In this document: positions 1 to 7,822 of the stretch, in pieces
Numbering within the stretch: the stretch's first letter is position 1
How the letters are laid out: each line of letters opens with the position of its first letter
NCBI RefSeq assembly: GCF_003123725.1
Contig: NZ_QETA01000004.1
Location: forward strand, 124,001-188,000
Direction of reading: 5' to 3'
Length of the DNA: 64,000 nucleotides
From: Corticimicrobacter populi
GTDB taxonomy: Bacteria; Pseudomonadota; Gammaproteobacteria; Burkholderiales; Burkholderiaceae_B
Made by a program: the position numbers and the translations under genes
The notes under the pieces: model-generated
The model's database searches: none
Told to the model about the DNA's origin: nothing
The model's input: only the letters and a program-made list of their open reading frames with translations

Positions 1-173
1 ATGCTGCGCCGGAAGAGGCTGAGCGGCGTGCCCGCGCCATCGTGCAGGCCTGCACGTATTTCGATGATCCTGCCGTCGTGGCCGAGTGCAGTGCGCTGTG
101 TCAGGGGGCCATGCATGGTCTGGCCGTGGGCGCGATTGCCCGCGAAGATCTGTTGCAGTCGCGCGGGGATTAG
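1..173 (+). CDS. pdxS: pyridoxal 5'-phosphate synthase lyase subunit PdxS (C-terminal fragment)
   Basis: The reading frame is open from base 3 to the TAG at 171-173 and gives the last 56 residues of a protein cut by the window edge. The pattern AIVQACTYFDDP, then S-x-LCQGAM, and a final RGD resembles the PdxS C terminus (AIVxAxTYFxD, S-x-xLGxAM, RGW). PdxS builds pyridoxal phosphate from ribose 5-phosphate, glyceraldehyde 3-phosphate and ammonia in the cytoplasm. The adjoining pdxT, which would supply the ammonia, strongly supports the call. Catalytic lysines lie outside the window. Confidence 0.85.
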   Translation, partial: AAPEEAERRARAIVQACTYFDDPAVVAECSALCQGAMHGLAVGAIAREDLLQSRGD

Positions 174-220
174 GCATGTTTACCCCGTGCAGGCCGTCTG
201 TCGATATCGGCAAGTCCGAT

Positions 221-814
221 ATGCGTATCGGGGTCCTGGCATTGCAGGGAGCCAGCGAAGCGCATCAGCGCATGTTGCTGGGGATGGGGGTCGCCGCCCC
301 GGCCGTACGCCGGGCGGAAGATCTCGAGGGACTGGATGGGCTGGTTCTGCCGGGGGGCGAGTCCAGTACGCTGCTGCATTTCCTGGCGCAGGATGACTTC
401 CTGCCGGCCGTGGCTGGCTTTGTGGCACGACGGCCCTGCCTGGGCACTTGTGCCGGATTGATCCTGCTGGCGCGCCAAGTCCTGCCGGCGCAGGCCAGCC
501 TGGGGCTGCTGGATGTGACGGTGCGGCGCAATGCCTATGGCCGGCAACGCGAGTCGCATATCTGCCACGACAACGGTTCGTCCTGGGGCGATGCGGCGCT
601 GGAGATGGTGTTTATCCGGGCCCCCCGGATCGAGCGCTGCGGCCCGGCTGTCGAGATCCTGGCGCGGCGCGGGCAAGAGCCGGTGCTGGTGCGCCAGGGG
701 CACCTGTTGGGCTGCGCCTTTCATCCGGAACTGGGTCGGGATACTCGGGTTCACCAGTTGCTGGTCGATGCGTGCCGGGATGGGGCCGTCCAGGGCCTGG
801 ACGAGGCTTCCTGA
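221..814 (+). CDS. pdxT: pyridoxal 5'-phosphate synthase glutaminase subunit PdxT
   Basis: Class I glutamine amidotransferase of about 197 residues, the normal PdxT length. It hydrolyses glutamine and channels ammonia to PdxS. Visible motifs are the N-terminal MRIGVLALQGA, LPGGESSTL (oxyanion and substrate binding), GTCAG with the nucleophilic Cys, and CAFHPEL with the His-x-Glu of the triad. I chose ATG 221 because it matches the family start. An in-frame ATG at 176, two bases after the pdxS stop and behind a GGGGA, would add 15 residues and is a real alternative. The two genes clearly form an operon. Confidence 0.9.
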   Translation: MRIGVLALQGASEAHQRMLLGMGVAAPAVRRAEDLEGLDGLVLPGGESSTLLHFLAQDDFLPAVAGFVARRPCLGTCAGLILLARQVLPAQASLGLLDVTVRRNAYGRQRESHICHDNGSSWGDAALEMVFIRAPRIERCGPAVEILARRGQEPVLVRQGHLLGCAFHPELGRDTRVHQLLVDACRDGAVQGLDEAS

Positions 815-862
815 GGGTGAGCAGAGCCCTGGCGGCAGCCGCTGCCGTGACGTTTTGCTGGC

Positions 863-2077
863 TTACTCCAGGGACTGGACAATCCTGAGCGCCGAACCAA
901 AGGCCAGGGTGAAGCCGAGGGCTCCGTGTCCGCTGTTGATCCAGAGGTTGGGATGGCCTGCTGCCCGTTCGGTGATGGGCAGACCGGTCGGTGTGGCTGG
1001 CCGCATGCCGGTCCAGGGCTGCAGGTCATCGCCATCGGCGAAGGCCAGACCGGGGAAGACGGCACGCGTAGAATGGCGCAGGCTGTCGATCCGGGAGGGA
1101 TCGAGACGGGTATCGTTGCCGACCAGCTCCACCATGCCGGCCACGCGCACCCGATCGCCCAGGCGGGCAAAGACCACCTTGCGCTTGCTGTCGGTCACGC
1201 TGACCAAAGGTGCGGTGCTGCCGGCGGCAACCGGTACGGTAATGCTGTAGCCCTTGAGCGGATAGATCGGCAGGCGGATGCCCAGCGGCGCAACCAGTGC
1301 CGGTGTCTGCCAGCCGAGTGCGCTGACGAACAGATCGGCCTCGATGTCGCCCTGGCTGGTGCGAACGGCCTTGATGCGACCCCCTTCGGCCAGTAGCGCG
1401 CGCACCTGTGTGGCAGGCAGCCACTGGGCACCGCCTGCCTGCAGATGCGTGACCAGTCCCTGGCAGACCGACAGGCAATCCGCGACGCACTCGCTGGCGG
1501 TGTATACGGCACCCGCAAACTGATGCCGATAACCGGCCAGTGCCGACTCATGAGCGATGGCGGCATCTGCATCAAGGAGCGACTGGGCGGGTGCGCCCAG
1601 ACTGGCCTGCAGGTCGATCTGCCGCTGTGCGGATTGCATGGCAGTGGTATCGGGCAACAGGACCAGTTTGCCTGCCTGGGCAAAGTCGCAGGCGATGCCT
1701 GTGTTGGCCAGCATGCTGTCGTAGCCAGCCCGGCTGCTGGCCGCCAGTGTCAGCAATTCGGCGGTGGTGCGGTGCGATCGCTGTGCATTGCAGGCGGCCA
1801 GGAATGACAGCCCCCATTGCCACTGGTGCGGATCCAGCTTGAGGCGGAACTTGAGCGGAGAGTCCGTCGCGCAGAACAGCTTGGGCAGTTGCCCGTAGAT
1901 GGCCGGGTCGGCCAGGGGCTGGACATAGGCATAGCTCAGTTGTGCACCGTTGCCGGCGCTGGCCCCCATGCCTGCTTGGGTCTGGGCATCGATCAGGGTG
2001 ATGCGCCAGCCTTTGCGCTGCAGTTCATAGGCGGTGGCCAGGCCGACGATGCCGGCACCCAGTATGCATGCATGCAT
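863..2077 (-). CDS. D-amino-acid dehydrogenase (DadA family), paralogue 1
   Basis: FAD-dependent oxidoreductase of 404 residues in the DadA/glycine oxidase group, expected to deaminate D-amino acids to 2-oxo acids and pass electrons to the respiratory chain. The N terminus carries the dinucleotide-binding GAGIVGLATAYEL followed by an acidic beta-2 end (LIDAQ). The C-terminal part has YPLKGYSITVP, TGMRPATPTGLPI and INSGHGALGFTLA, typical of DadA. It is divergent from the glutamate/aspartate binding protein gene at 2291. A second, more canonical DadA lies at 10954-12249. Substrate range is not readable from sequence. Confidence 0.85.
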   Translation of the reverse strand: MHACILGAGIVGLATAYELQRKGWRITLIDAQTQAGMGASAGNGAQLSYAYVQPLADPAIYGQLPKLFCATDSPLKFRLKLDPHQWQWGLSFLAACNAQRSHRTTAELLTLAASSRAGYDSMLANTGIACDFAQAGKLVLLPDTTAMQSAQRQIDLQASLGAPAQSLLDADAAIAHESALAGYRHQFAGAVYTASECVADCLSVCQGLVTHLQAGGAQWLPATQVRALLAEGGRIKAVRTSQGDIEADLFVSALGWQTPALVAPLGIRLPIYPLKGYSITVPVAAGSTAPLVSVTDSKRKVVFARLGDRVRVAGMVELVGNDTRLDPSRIDSLRHSTRAVFPGLAFADGDDLQPWTGMRPATPTGLPITERAAGHPNLWINSGHGALGFTLAFGSALRIVQSLE

Positions 2078-2241
2078 GATCCGCGTTTCCAGAGGAGTTC
2101 AGAAGTTTTTATTGTGCGCGACATATGGGCTCGACGCCAGCGGTGCAAGCGATGATGTTGCGTTGCATCAGGGATAACACTGGATCGCGGGTTTTTCCTG
2201 ATTCTTCGTAAGGGAATTTTCAATACGATAAAAAACGTACG

Positions 2242-2258
2242 GGGAGTGAACCACTCCC
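2242..2258 (+). other. leader stem-loop upstream of the binding-protein gene
   Basis: GGGAGTG and CACTCCC form a perfect 7-bp stem with a 3-base loop, followed by TTTCCTG, 32 bases before the ATG at 2291. It could be an mRNA-stabilising leader hairpin or a weak attenuator. Function is inferred only from the structure. Confidence 0.4.
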
Positions 2259-2290
2259 TTTCCTGTTGTGCCAGACAATGGAGGTGTTGC

Positions 2291-3178
2291 ATGAAGAAGA
2301 TTCTGATGAGTGCCATCGTGGCGGGGTCCGCCTTGGCCAGCCTGTCGGCAGCGCATGCGGATACGCTGGGCAAGATTGCGGATTCCGGGCAGATCACGCT
2401 GGCGTATCGCGAGTCTTCGGTGCCGTTCAGCTACCTGGTTGGCCCCAGCGAACCGGTCGGCTTTTCAGTCGAGATCGCCAAGGCGGTGGCCGAAGAGGTC
2501 AAGAAGCAGCTCGGCAAGCCTGACCTGAAGGTCAATTGGCAACCCGTCACCTCGCAGAACCGGATTCCGCTGCTGGCCAATGGCACCATTGACCTGGAGT
2601 GCGGCTCCACGACCAATAACAGCACCCGTGCCCAGGACGTGGCTTTTGCCACCAACCATTTCTATACCGGTACGCGCCTGCTGACCAAAAAATCGTCAGG
2701 CATCCAGAACTACGAAGACCTCAAGGGGAAAAACATCGCGACAACGACCGGCACCACCAATTTCCAGGTGTTGCGGCGCTATGATCGCGAACATAATCTG
2801 GGCATGAACATCCTGCCGGGCAAGGATCATGCCGATTCGTTCCTGCTGGTGGAAACCGGGCGGGCACTGGCATTCGGCATGGATGACATCCTGCTGTTCG
2901 GGCTGATTGCCAATTCCAAGGATCCGTCCGCCTACGAGGTGGTGGGCGAGGCACTGCAGGTCGAGCCGTATGCCTGCATGCTGCGCAAGGATGATCCCAA
3001 GTTCAAGGAACTGGTCGATGGCGTGATCAATGGCATGATGGATTCGGGTCAGTTCGCCACACTCTACGATACCTGGTTCATGCAGCCGATTCCGCCGAGC
3101 AACGTGCCGCTGGGCTTGCCCATGAGCGAGGAGCTCAAGAAAAACATCACCGAGCACAGCGACAAGCCGGCCACCTGA
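2291..3178 (+). CDS. amino-acid ABC transporter periplasmic binding protein, glutamate/aspartate type
   Basis: Protein of 295 residues with a clear Sec signal peptide (MKKILMSAIVAGSALAS, cleavage near AHA-D). The rest is a family 3 solute-binding domain: ITLAYRESSVPFSY, GFSVEIAKAVAEEV, LECGSTTNNSTRAQDVAFA, GTTNFQ and GRALAFGMDDILL are characteristic of GltI/DEBP-like glutamate/aspartate binders. ATG 2291 is preceded by GGAGG. No permease or ATPase gene is adjacent, so it is an orphan that must pair with a transporter encoded elsewhere or act alone. An intrinsic terminator follows. The ligand is inferred. Confidence 0.85.
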   Translation: MKKILMSAIVAGSALASLSAAHADTLGKIADSGQITLAYRESSVPFSYLVGPSEPVGFSVEIAKAVAEEVKKQLGKPDLKVNWQPVTSQNRIPLLANGTIDLECGSTTNNSTRAQDVAFATNHFYTGTRLLTKKSSGIQNYEDLKGKNIATTTGTTNFQVLRRYDREHNLGMNILPGKDHADSFLLVETGRALAFGMDDILLFGLIANSKDPSAYEVVGEALQVEPYACMLRKDDPKFKELVDGVINGMMDSGQFATLYDTWFMQPIPPSNVPLGLPMSEELKKNITEHSDKPAT

Positions 3179-3207
3179 TCCAGCCTGTATCGACTTGTGT
3201 TCCTGGG

Positions 3208-3236
3208 GGGAGGCTGCGTGCCTCCCTCTGTGTTTT
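3208..3236 (+). terminator. intrinsic terminator after the binding-protein gene
   Basis: GGGAGGC (3208-3214), loop TGCGT and GCCTCCC (3220-3226) form a perfect 7-bp stem followed by a T-rich tract to 3236. It lies between convergent genes and could also serve the minus-strand Lrp gene less efficiently. Confidence 0.7.
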
Positions 3237-3241
3237 CGGGG

Positions 3242-3730
3242 TCAGGCGCGCAGATGCCGCGTCGGCAGGGCTGTGGTGTACTTGACCTGATCCAGAGCAA
3301 AACTGGAGCGGATGCTGGAGACAACGGGAATCTGCGTGAGGCATTCCAGCATCAGCGCCTGGTACTTGATCAGGTCTTCCACCACGACCCGCAGCAGGAA
3401 GTCGGCTTCACCCGTCATCAGGTAGCACTCCATCACTTCAGGGCGCTGGCTGACTGCCTGCGTGAAAGTCTCGAGCGAGCCTTTGTCCTGCTGGTGCAGC
3501 GTCACATGCACGAACACATTGACGGCCAGGCCCAGCTTGAGTGGATCGACCAGCGCGACCGAGCCCCGGATGATGCCCCGCTCACGCATTTCCGCGACCC
3601 GTCGCCAGCAGGGCGAGGCCGACAGGCCGACCTGTTCTGCAAGATCCGCGTTGCTGATTTCGGCGTTTTTTTGCAGCGCATCCAAGATGCGCAGACTGGC
3701 TTCATCCAGCAAAACGGGTGGGTTGGGCAT
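3242..3730 (-). CDS. Lrp/AsnC family transcriptional regulator
   Basis: Regulator of 162 residues. The N-terminal winged helix spans about residues 8-65 (LRILDALQKNAEISNADLAEQV and a recognition helix SASPCWRRVAEMRE). A C-terminal RAM/effector domain contains VMECYLMTGEADFLLRVVVEDL. It is divergent from the EamA exporter gene at 3865, an arrangement typical of Lrp regulators that control an amino-acid exporter. A 22-bp dyad at 3776-3797 in the shared promoter region is the likely operator. The effector amino acid is unknown. Confidence 0.9.
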   Translation of the reverse strand: MPNPPVLLDEASLRILDALQKNAEISNADLAEQVGLSASPCWRRVAEMRERGIIRGSVALVDPLKLGLAVNVFVHVTLHQQDKGSLETFTQAVSQRPEVMECYLMTGEADFLLRVVVEDLIKYQALMLECLTQIPVVSSIRSSFALDQVKYTTALPTRHLRA

Positions 3731-3775
3731 AAAATTCCTTTTTTGGTTTGATTGTAGGTATGAATATCCTGTTTT

Positions 3776-3797
3776 CTGATTTTATGTGAAAAATCAG
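3776..3797. promoter_or_regulatory. inverted repeat in the Lrp/EamA intergenic region
   Basis: CTGATTTT and AAAATCAG are perfect 8-bp arms separated by ATGTGA. An outer AATATC/GATATT pair extends the symmetry. The position between divergent regulator and exporter genes suggests an Lrp-type operator. Confidence 0.5.
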
Positions 3798-3864
3798 GAG
3801 AGATATTTCTCGCCCTCATCTCTATACTTTTCGCTTTGGATTCAGGTGGTTGGGAGCGGCGGAA

Positions 3865-4845
3865 ATGGGGACGGCGACAGCAGCGGCAGGACTGGCTCGC
3901 ACGGGGGGCAGTGCGCAGGCGGGCGTGGCGGGTGTCAGTTCGCTGGCCTGGCTGTCGGCCATGGTGTTGCTCTGGGGGCTGAGCTGGCCCGCTACCAAGC
4001 TGGCGCTGGGGACGGTACCGCCGCTCTGGCTGGCTGCGTTGCGTTTCGGCAGCGCCGGTCTGTGCCTGTTCGTATTCGTGGCACTGCGTGGGCAGTTGCG
4101 CTGGCCGCCTCGTGGCGACTGGCCCATCGTGCTCAGTGTGGGGGGGCTGCAGATGATGACATTCACCGGGCTGGGCATGGTGGCAATGCAGTACACGGAT
4201 ACCAGCCGTGCAGTCTTGCTGGCCTATACCACGCCGCTGTGGGGCGTTCTGGGGGCCTGGCTGTTGCTGCGTCAGGTGCCGAGCCGACTGCAGTTGCTGG
4301 CGCTGGTGGTCGGGATGTCGGGCATTGCACTGATCTGCTCGCCGCTTGAGATGGACTGGCAGGCACCCGGCGTGCTGATGGGCAGTGCGTTCCTGATCAT
4401 CGGGGCGATGGCCTGGTCACTGGTTATCCTGCATGTGCGCCGTCATCGCTGGGTGGCATCGCCGCTGGCGCTGGCACCCTGGCAGATGCTGCTGGCGACC
4501 GTGCCGCTGGCGGTGCTGGCGGCGCTGATCGATGGCGTACCGCAGCCACAGTCCGTGACCATGGATACGAACCTGCTGGCGCTGCTGTTTTTCATCGGCC
4601 CGGTGGCGACGTCGGCGTGTTTCGTGATCTCGTCCGAGCATGGCCGGCGCATCAGCACGTTTGCCATGTCCAACTTTACGCTGGGTGTGCCCATGATCGG
4701 TGTGCTCGGTTCCACGCTGTGGCTGGGCAGCCGACTGTCCAACCTGTTCATGATCGGCCTTGCGCTGATCATGGCCGGCGTGATGCTGGCGGCACTGGCT
4801 TCGGGGCGGGCGCAGCGACGCGCGGCGGCGGCCGTGGCTGCCTGA
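3865..4845 (+). CDS. EamA/DMT-family transporter
   Basis: Integral membrane protein of about 326 residues with roughly ten hydrophobic segments and two EamA repeats. The first repeat begins MVLLWGLSWPATKLALG and contains the ALRFG signature; the second runs from about residue 150. Members export amino acids or other metabolites. ATG 3865 has GGGAG eight bases upstream; a TTG at 3850 is in frame but less likely. The divergent Lrp gene suggests amino-acid-responsive control. The substrate cannot be assigned. Confidence 0.85.
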   Translation: MGTATAAAGLARTGGSAQAGVAGVSSLAWLSAMVLLWGLSWPATKLALGTVPPLWLAALRFGSAGLCLFVFVALRGQLRWPPRGDWPIVLSVGGLQMMTFTGLGMVAMQYTDTSRAVLLAYTTPLWGVLGAWLLLRQVPSRLQLLALVVGMSGIALICSPLEMDWQAPGVLMGSAFLIIGAMAWSLVILHVRRHRWVASPLALAPWQMLLATVPLAVLAALIDGVPQPQSVTMDTNLLALLFFIGPVATSACFVISSEHGRRISTFAMSNFTLGVPMIGVLGSTLWLGSRLSNLFMIGLALIMAGVMLAALASGRAQRRAAAAVAA

Positions 4846-4964
4846 ACTGGGGGGGGCATCGCTCACCGGTACCGCCTGTTTCGTCATGGATTTCCACATG
4901 TGTGGTGTGGGGCCCGCCTACAATCAGCACATGCTTTTTGTGATCATAGAAAGGAGCCGTGCCG

Positions 4965-5318
4965 ATGACCACCATTCAGTCCATTCCCCAGATCGACAAC
5001 ATCGAATTCAACGTCACTGACATCGCCCGCAGCAAGGCGTTTTACGGTGCGGCATTCGGCTGGTCTTTCGTGGACTACGGGCCGACCTATACCGAGTTCA
5101 GTGATGGTCGCCTCAAGGGGGGCTTCACCACCGGGGAAGCGGTGCGTCCGGGTGGACCGCTGGTGATCCTGTATACCGATGATCTGGCGCAGACTCAGCA
5201 GCGTGTCGAAGCCGCCGGAGCACGGATCAGCCGGGCTGTATTCGAGTTTCCGGGTGGGCGGCGTTTCCACTTTATCGATCCGGATGGTTACGAGCTGGCT
5301 GTCTGGTCGGATGGTTGA
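4965..5318 (+). CDS. VOC-superfamily (glyoxalase/bleomycin-resistance-like) protein
   Basis: Small cytoplasmic protein of 117 residues with one vicinal-oxygen-chelate fold: IDNIEFNVTDIARSKAFYGAAFGW at the start, ILYTDDLAQTQQRVEAAGA in the middle and FHFIDPDGYELAVWSDG at the end. The final Glu of DPDGYELA is a usual metal ligand. An AAGGAG at 4951-4956 selects ATG 4965 over an in-frame GTG at 4959. It could be a lyase or isomerase; sequence alone does not say which. Confidence 0.85.
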   Translation: MTTIQSIPQIDNIEFNVTDIARSKAFYGAAFGWSFVDYGPTYTEFSDGRLKGGFTTGEAVRPGGPLVILYTDDLAQTQQRVEAAGARISRAVFEFPGGRRFHFIDPDGYELAVWSDG

Positions 5319-5398
5319 TACGCACAGGCTAGTCGCTCGGCGGGCGGGGCAGGGCAGGCGCTAGAATTCCCCCTTTTCTGTTTCAAGGGTAAGTCGTC

Positions 5399-6151
5399 AT
5401 GCCGTTCCTTGCCGCCGGTCTGCATCTGGCCGTGGTCATTTTCTTTGCGGTACATGCAGTGCGCCGTGGGCACTCGCTGTACTGGATCGTATTGATGTTG
5501 TCGTTTCCGCTGGTCGGCTGCCTTGTATATTTTCTGGCTGTTTATTTGCCGGACTCCCGGTTGCCACGACATGCTGGCAAGTTGGCCGGGGCTGTCGTAA
5601 AGGGATTGGACCCGACCCGCGAGCTGCGTGCGGCGCAGGCTGACTACGACTATGCGCCGACCGCACAAAGCCAGATGCGATTGGCGCAGTCTCTGCTGGC
5701 GTGCAACCAGCCCCAGGCTGCTCTTGGTCACTTTGAGGCCTGCTTGCAGGGCGTATTTTCTGATGACATGGAAATTCGCTGGGGGGCCGCACAGGCAGCC
5801 AGGGCGGCAGGAGAGGCCGCAACCTGCATCGGACATCTGCAGGTCATCAGTGATGCGGCTCCACGTTTCCGGCCGGCTGAGGTCCGTCTGCTGCTGGCAC
5901 TGGCTTATGCCGATCTGGGAGATGCTGCCCGGGCACGCGCTGCCTTTGAAGAGTCGATCGCCCGCGATGGCAGCTTTGAGAGTCGGGCCGAATATGCAAT
6001 ATGGGCTATGGAAAATGGCGATCTTGAAACGGCACGGCGTCTACGTATGGAGTTGGAGCAATCCATGCAGCGTTGGTCGCGTGAGCAACGTCGTATGCGG
6101 CGTGAACTGCTGGGACGGTTGACTGCCGTGTTTGACGGAATATCGAGTTGA
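5399..6151 (+). CDS. membrane-anchored PLDc_N / tetratricopeptide-like protein
   Basis: Protein of 250 residues. Residues 1-50 form two hydrophobic helices around LYWIVLMLSFPLVGCLVYFL, resembling the PLDc_N membrane module. The rest is alpha-helical and TPR-like (AQSQMRLAQSLLACNQPQAA, LLALAYADLGDAARARAAF) and ends in a basic helix. It is probably an inner-membrane protein with a cytosolic scaffold. The start follows AAGGG. It has no obvious operon partner; the next gene has its own sigma-54 promoter. No specific function is recognised. Confidence 0.65.
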   Translation: MPFLAAGLHLAVVIFFAVHAVRRGHSLYWIVLMLSFPLVGCLVYFLAVYLPDSRLPRHAGKLAGAVVKGLDPTRELRAAQADYDYAPTAQSQMRLAQSLLACNQPQAALGHFEACLQGVFSDDMEIRWGAAQAARAAGEAATCIGHLQVISDAAPRFRPAEVRLLLALAYADLGDAARARAAFEESIARDGSFESRAEYAIWAMENGDLETARRLRMELEQSMQRWSREQRRMRRELLGRLTAVFDGISS

Positions 6152-6180
6152 AACGCGTGGGATTTTATTTCTCTCAAAAA

Positions 6181-6226
6181 TTCGGATTTCCGAACGTTTT
6201 TTTGTGATTTCGTTCGGAAATCCGAA
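6181..6226. promoter_or_regulatory. two AauR-like operator palindromes upstream of the symporter gene
   Basis: TTCGGATTTCCGAA (6181-6194) and TTCGGAAATCCGAA (6213-6226) are perfect 6-2-6 palindromes. Their centres are 32 bp apart, about three helical turns. Both fit TTCGG-N4-CCGAA, the motif reported for the acidic-amino-acid regulator AauR in Pseudomonas. They sit about 90-130 bp above a sigma-54 promoter, as expected for an enhancer-binding protein such as the DctD/AauR homologue at 9616. Confidence 0.8.
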
Positions 6227-6313
6227 CAAAATGGCGGGTATGACACTTCATATCTGCCGGCCTTCTGCATAAATCTCTTCCGTATCATCGGTTTGGTGTT
6301 CTGTCTTTCTGCC

Positions 6314-6329
6314 TGGCATGAATTTTGCT
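6314..6329 (+). promoter_or_regulatory. sigma-54 (-24/-12) promoter of the symporter gene
   Basis: TGGCAT-N5-TTGCT matches the consensus TGGCAC-N5-TTGCW, with GG (6315-6316) and GC (6327-6328) exactly 12 bases apart. Transcription would begin near 6340, leaving a leader of about 75 bases before ATG 6416. Confidence 0.8.
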
Positions 6330-6415
6330 TGCTGTCCCTCGGGCCTGTCGATTCGCAAGCGTATCGATCTGGCGTGGAGAGACAACACTCGATGTAGAAA
6401 AGGAAGGGCGAGACA

Positions 6416-7744
6416 ATGGCGCAATCCAAATTCAAGATCAATCGGCAGACAGGCTGGATCCTGTTCGCCATGGTGCTGGGCATCGTGGTGGGCTATGTCT
6501 GTAACAAGCTGGCTGGCAGCCATGAAGAGGCCGTGGCGATCTCCGGCTATTTCGCCATGCTGACTGACATCTTCCTGCGCATGATCAAGATGATCATTGC
6601 GCCGCTGATTTTCGCAACCCTGGTCAGCGGCATGTCCGGCATGGGCGATGGCGGTGCCGTGGGTCGGATCGGCGGCAAGGCCGTGGGCTGGTTCCTGATG
6701 GCGTCCTTTGTGTCGCTGCTGGTGGGACTGCTGTTGGCGAATGTGCTGCAGCCGGGTGCCAACGTAGGGGTGCCTTTGCCGGAGGTGGGCTCTTCGGCAG
6801 GCGTGAATGCCACTTCGCTGAACCTGCGCGAATTCATTACCCATGTGTTCCCGAAGAACTTCTTCGAAGCCATGTCCAAGAATGAGGTGCTGCAGATTCT
6901 GGTGTTTGCCGTGTTCTTCGGGCTGGCGCTGGGCAAGATGCGCAACAGTCATGCGCGGACTCTGGCCGACTCGATCGACGGCACGGTGCCGGTCATGCTG
7001 ATCGTGACCAACTACGTAATGTTCTTCGCGCCGTTCGGTGTGTTTGGCGCAGTCGCCAATGTCATCACGACCGAAGGCCTGGGCATCCTGATGGTGTATG
7101 GCAAGTTCATCGGCAGTTTCGTGCTGGCGCTGGTGGTCCTGTGGATGCTGCTGGTAGGTGCCGGTTTCATGGTGCTGGGCAAGGATGTGTTCCGGCTGAT
7201 CCGCGAAATCCGCCAGCCCATGCTGCTGGGCTTTTCGACAGCCTCCAGCGAGGCAGCCTATCCGCGTGTCATGGAGGCGCTTGAGAAGTTTGGTGTGCGC
7301 AAGCGCGTGGTCGGTTTCGTGCTGCCGCTGGGCTATTCGTTCAATCTCGATGGCTCGATGATTTACACGACGTTCGTGGCCTTGTTCATCTCGCAGGCCT
7401 ATGGCATTCCGTTGAGCATGGAGCAGCAGTTCCTGATGCTGCTGGTGCTGATGGTGTCGAGCAAGGGGATTGCCGGTGTGCCGCGTGCCTCCCTGGTAGT
7501 GGTGGCGGCCGTGCTGCCGATGTTCGGCTTGCCCGAGGCCGGGCTGCTGCTGATCATGGGGGTCGATCACTTTCTCGACATGGGGCGTACCGCGACCAAC
7601 GTGCTGGGCAACGCGATTGCCACGGCCGTGGTCGCCAAGTGGGAGGGTGCCCTGGATGCCGACGGTGGCGAGGATATGCAGGAAATCGAGGAAGTCGATG
7701 CTGCCCTGGCCTCGACCCAGCCGTCGCCAGGTGCTGCGGCCTGA
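6416..7744 (+). CDS. dicarboxylate/amino-acid:cation symporter (DctA/GltP family)
   Basis: DAACS-family secondary transporter of 442 residues with about eight helices and two re-entrant loops. The serine-rich hairpin is FSTASSEAAYP, the unwound TM7 region is GYSFNLDGSMIY, and the last conserved segment is GRTATNVLGNAIAT. It moves C4-dicarboxylates or glutamate/aspartate with cations across the inner membrane. The AauR-like operators and flanking amino-acid genes make acidic amino acids slightly more likely, but C4-dicarboxylates cannot be excluded. ATG is preceded by AAGGAAGG. A long acidic cytosolic tail follows the last helix. Confidence 0.85.
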   Translation: MAQSKFKINRQTGWILFAMVLGIVVGYVCNKLAGSHEEAVAISGYFAMLTDIFLRMIKMIIAPLIFATLVSGMSGMGDGGAVGRIGGKAVGWFLMASFVSLLVGLLLANVLQPGANVGVPLPEVGSSAGVNATSLNLREFITHVFPKNFFEAMSKNEVLQILVFAVFFGLALGKMRNSHARTLADSIDGTVPVMLIVTNYVMFFAPFGVFGAVANVITTEGLGILMVYGKFIGSFVLALVVLWMLLVGAGFMVLGKDVFRLIREIRQPMLLGFSTASSEAAYPRVMEALEKFGVRKRVVGFVLPLGYSFNLDGSMIYTTFVALFISQAYGIPLSMEQQFLMLLVLMVSSKGIAGVPRASLVVVAAVLPMFGLPEAGLLLIMGVDHFLDMGRTATNVLGNAIATAVVAKWEGALDADGGEDMQEIEEVDAALASTQPSPGAAA

Positions 7745-7822
7745 ACGGTATGGTGATGTGCAGGGCGGCCCTGTTGCGCGCTCTGCTATCATGCGGCATC
7801 CGTTTTTCTGGTCTGCCGCTGC

